A stretch of 45,664 bases of DNA from Puniceicoccaceae bacterium (lineage in GTDB: Bacteria; Verrucomicrobiota; Verrucomicrobiia; Opitutales; JAFGAQ01): contig JBEGIR010000067.1 of NCBI GenBank assembly GCA_040224245.1, forward strand, positions 1 to 45,664, in the 5' to 3' direction. Below, in pieces: positions 44,468 through 45,664 of this stretch. Positions within the stretch are counted from its first letter, which is position 1; each line of letters opens with the position of its first letter. Position numbers and translations under genes: made by a program. Under the pieces are notes generated by a model, which was not told the DNA's origin, did no database searches, and saw only the letters and a program-made list of their open reading frames with translations.

Positions 44468-44514
44468 AGCGAGGGTCCGTTGCTTTTTGGGGTTGCAACG
44501 GACCCGCTTTATTT
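44468..44514 (+). terminator. intrinsic terminator
   Basis: A perfect 11-bp stem, GGGTCCGTTGC at 44473-44483 and GCAACGGACCC at 44495-44505, with an 11-base loop, extended by three more pairs after a two-base bulge, and followed by TTTATTT. It lies about 100 bases after the exonuclease stop and probably ends that transcript. It also separates the housekeeping region from the mobile-element remnants. Confidence 0.85.
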
Positions 44515-44591
44515 CTGGAAATCAGCGCATCGCTGAGCCGGTCGGGAAAAGTTGGACAGAGATGAGAAGCTGCTAGTGGAAAAAGCAGCTA

Positions 44592-44920
44592 ATGAAAAAG
44601 AGACAAAAGTTCACCGCAGAGTTCAAAAGCGAGTTGCCCTTGAGGCGAATCGGGAACGCGAACCGATCCATGAGATCGTGATACGTTAGCAGATCCATCC
44701 GACCCAAGTGACGGAATGGAACAAGGCGTTGTCATCGGGAGCCGGGAGCGTGCTTGAATCACAGCGAAGCAAGGACGATGAGGCCCTGAGACAGAAAATC
44801 AAAGAGGATCGCCTCTACAAGCAGATCGGCCATTTGCAGGTGCAAGTGGATTTTTTTAAAGAAGCATACGACAAGAGCGGTATCCCTTTGCCAGCGGACG
44901 ATTTGGATCAGATGCGATAG
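44592..44920 (+). pseudogene. decayed IS3-family transposase OrfA
   Basis: The start, KKRQKFTAEFKSE, is a classic IS3 OrfA N terminus. The frame then shifts near 44630-44642; in the new frame the homology continues as LEANREREPIHEIVIR, a TAG stop at 44687, QIHPTQVTEW and, near the end, LYKQIGHLQVQVDFFKEAY. The last segment is the usual leucine-zipper end of OrfA. With one frameshift and one stop it cannot make a working protein, though 44708-44920 is still open. A 7-bp hairpin (AGCTGCT at 44568, AGCAGCT at 44584) sits just upstream. Confidence 0.85.
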
Positions 44921-44924
44921 TGAG

Positions 44925-45059
44925 ATGAGCATCAAAGAATAGTGCGAACTGCTGCGGGTTCCGCTCTCGAGCTATTACCACCGCTCACAAAAGAAGCCAA
45001 ATCTTGAAGATGTGTTACTGATACGAATGATTGTTTCAGATACTGAACCGAGGATTTGA
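44925..45059 (+). pseudogene. IS3-family transposase OrfB, N-terminal stub
   Basis: Directly after the OrfA remnant, the ATG at 44925 reads MSIKE, a TAG stop at 44940, then CELLRVPLSSYYHRSQKKP and NLEDVLLIRMI, matching the start of IS3 OrfB proteins. Homology breaks near 45040, and about 240 residues holding the integrase DDE domain are absent. The element is thus both mutated and deleted at its right side. Confidence 0.8.
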
Positions 45060-45433
45060 CAAAATACCGTTCGGCAGATGCCGAACTCAAAACGCTCCGA
45101 TCCATCGGAGCTGCAAAAACTCCGACGAGTCGGGGACACAAAAGCATTTTGGGGCTGTGAACAGCGTTATGTGGCCAATAGGCCTTTAAAGGTTGGCATC
45201 CGCCAGCCGATGCTAAAGATTCAGTAGTTTAAACCATAAATGGCATAAATTTAATGGAAGCATTCGGCGGGGTGTCCCATTTATTGTTGAAACTCGAGGT
45301 GGCTTGATGAGTTTGATGTTCGATTTATGGGTTTGGTGCAAGTTTCTTTCGGGGACGAGGGCTGCGAAGGCTCTGCTATCGAGAATGGGCTTAAAACTCG
45401 TCGGAGATAGCAGATACGAAGCAGCCCGGCCGT
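45060..45433. other. noncoding junction between two insertion-sequence remnants
   Basis: No supported gene. It begins with three consecutive short palindromes (45069-45135, listed separately). GGGGTGTCCCATTTATTG at 45269-45286 lies about 150 bases beyond the stop of the IS256-type transposase and could be that element's terminal repeat; the other end is outside the window, so this cannot be tested here. The remaining sequence has no recognised feature. Confidence 0.5.
45069..45135. repeat. three tandem hairpins
   Basis: Three palindromes in 67 bases: GTTCGGCA-GA-TGCCGAAC (45069-45086), GCTCCGA-TCCA-TCGGAGC (45094-45111) and CCGAC-GA-GTCGG (45122-45133) with flanking pairs. Arms share a TCGG/CCGA core and are spaced by A-rich linkers (CAAAAC, GCAAAAA). 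They are not similar enough to be copies of one repeat by eye. They lie right beside the OrfB break point. Confidence 0.6.
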
Positions 45434-45664
45434 TCATGCCGCAAGTTCTCCTTTTTCGGCTCGCTTGAGGGCTTTCTGGAGTTGGTCTAAATCGCGATGC
45501 CCACGGACTCTGCGGAATCCTCTATGGGCCAGTTGCAGTCCGCTGGCAATCCAGTGCTCGGGTTGATCGGCTTTATCGCGCCATCGGCACACACGCCCGA
45601 TATGACGGCGAAGATTTTTGATCGCATTTTCAATGATGTTTGTGCTCAGAAATGTGGTGTTGAG
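45434..45664 (-). mobile_element. IS256/mutator-type transposase, C-terminal end (partial)
   Basis: A minus-strand frame that is open from the right edge to a TGA at 45436-45434, giving 76 residues. FLSTNIIENAIKNLRR, IGRVCRWRDKADQPEHWIAS and FRRVRGHRDLDQLQKAL match the C-terminal part of IS256-family (mutator) transposases, including the conserved Glu in the NIIEN motif, the last residue of the DDE triad. The visible part has no stop or frameshift, so the element could be intact beyond the edge. It ends with KRAEKGELAA. Its left boundary is uncertain. Confidence 0.82.

Noticed and set aside
45213-45437. 74-codon minus-strand open frame downstream of the IS256-type transposase
   Set aside because: It starts in the wrong frame of the transposase end and has no homology-like features.
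1-45664. CRISPR arrays, tRNA or rRNA genes, riboswitches
   Set aside because: Looked for on both strands by eye; no direct-repeat arrays or recognisable RNA genes were seen.

Overview
The window reads as chromosome of a Gram-negative bacterium of moderate GC content. A TPR protein/ExbB/ExbD operon, an outer-envelope style glycan locus, CvpA next to a kinase-fused ArgA, and a fused glutathione synthase suggest a Verrucomicrobiota-like (Opitutia-type) member of the PVC group. That placement is an inference from gene content only; no rRNA or other marker is present.

Region 1 (1-25957) is one unbroken plus-strand polysaccharide operon whose head lies off the left edge. Most junctions are ATGA, GTGA or TGATG overlaps, so translation is probably coupled. 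It opens with sugar-nucleotide genes: non-hydrolysing UDP-GlcNAc 2-epimerase, an epimerase/dehydratase and a methyltransferase. A nonulosonate (sialic-acid family) block follows: a NeuA-like cytidylyltransferase, a NeuB-like synthase lacking one expected metal-binding His, and a NeuC-like hydrolysing epimerase. Next come a 2-hydroxyacid dehydrogenase, a sulfotransferase and a polysaccharide deacetylase. An MBOAT acyltransferase with an AlgJ/SGNH-like partner, many glycosyltransferases, two further sugar oxidoreductases, an AsnB-type amidotransferase and a large polytopic membrane protein complete it. The product should be a large, acidic, decorated surface glycan (sulfate, O-acyl and amide groups).

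Region 2 (26071-30159) holds a GT2 enzyme, a minus-strand membrane-anchored transglutaminase-like protein, a second large membrane protein clearly paralogous to the one at 24158-25957, and a small anchored protein with a possible BON-like fold. The two paralogues share a DGxxxH...GWNPxxDP loop and other motifs and look GT-C-like. No recognisable Wzx flippase, Wzy polymerase or ABC exporter is in the window, so these are the best local candidates for a polymerase or a lipid-linked-sugar transferase. I regard this as the most likely undescribed system here.

Region 3 (30095-34893) is the initiation module: a CapD/WbpM/PglF-type 4,6-dehydratase on the minus strand and, divergently, a PglC-type phosphoglycosyl transferase, an atypical SDR and a GT4 enzyme. 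The divergent gap carries a plausible promoter for each side and a perfect 10-bp inverted repeat placed like an operator.

Region 4 (34916-44370) is housekeeping: argA and cvpA (minus); TPR protein, ExbB and ExbD (plus); a bifunctional glutathione synthase; and a stand-alone 5'-3' exonuclease closed by a strong intrinsic terminator. Region 5 (44592-45664) is a mobile-element graveyard: a decayed IS3-type element, a noncoding stretch with three tandem hairpins, and the C-terminal end of an IS256/mutator-type transposase running off the right edge. No tRNA, rRNA or CRISPR array was seen.
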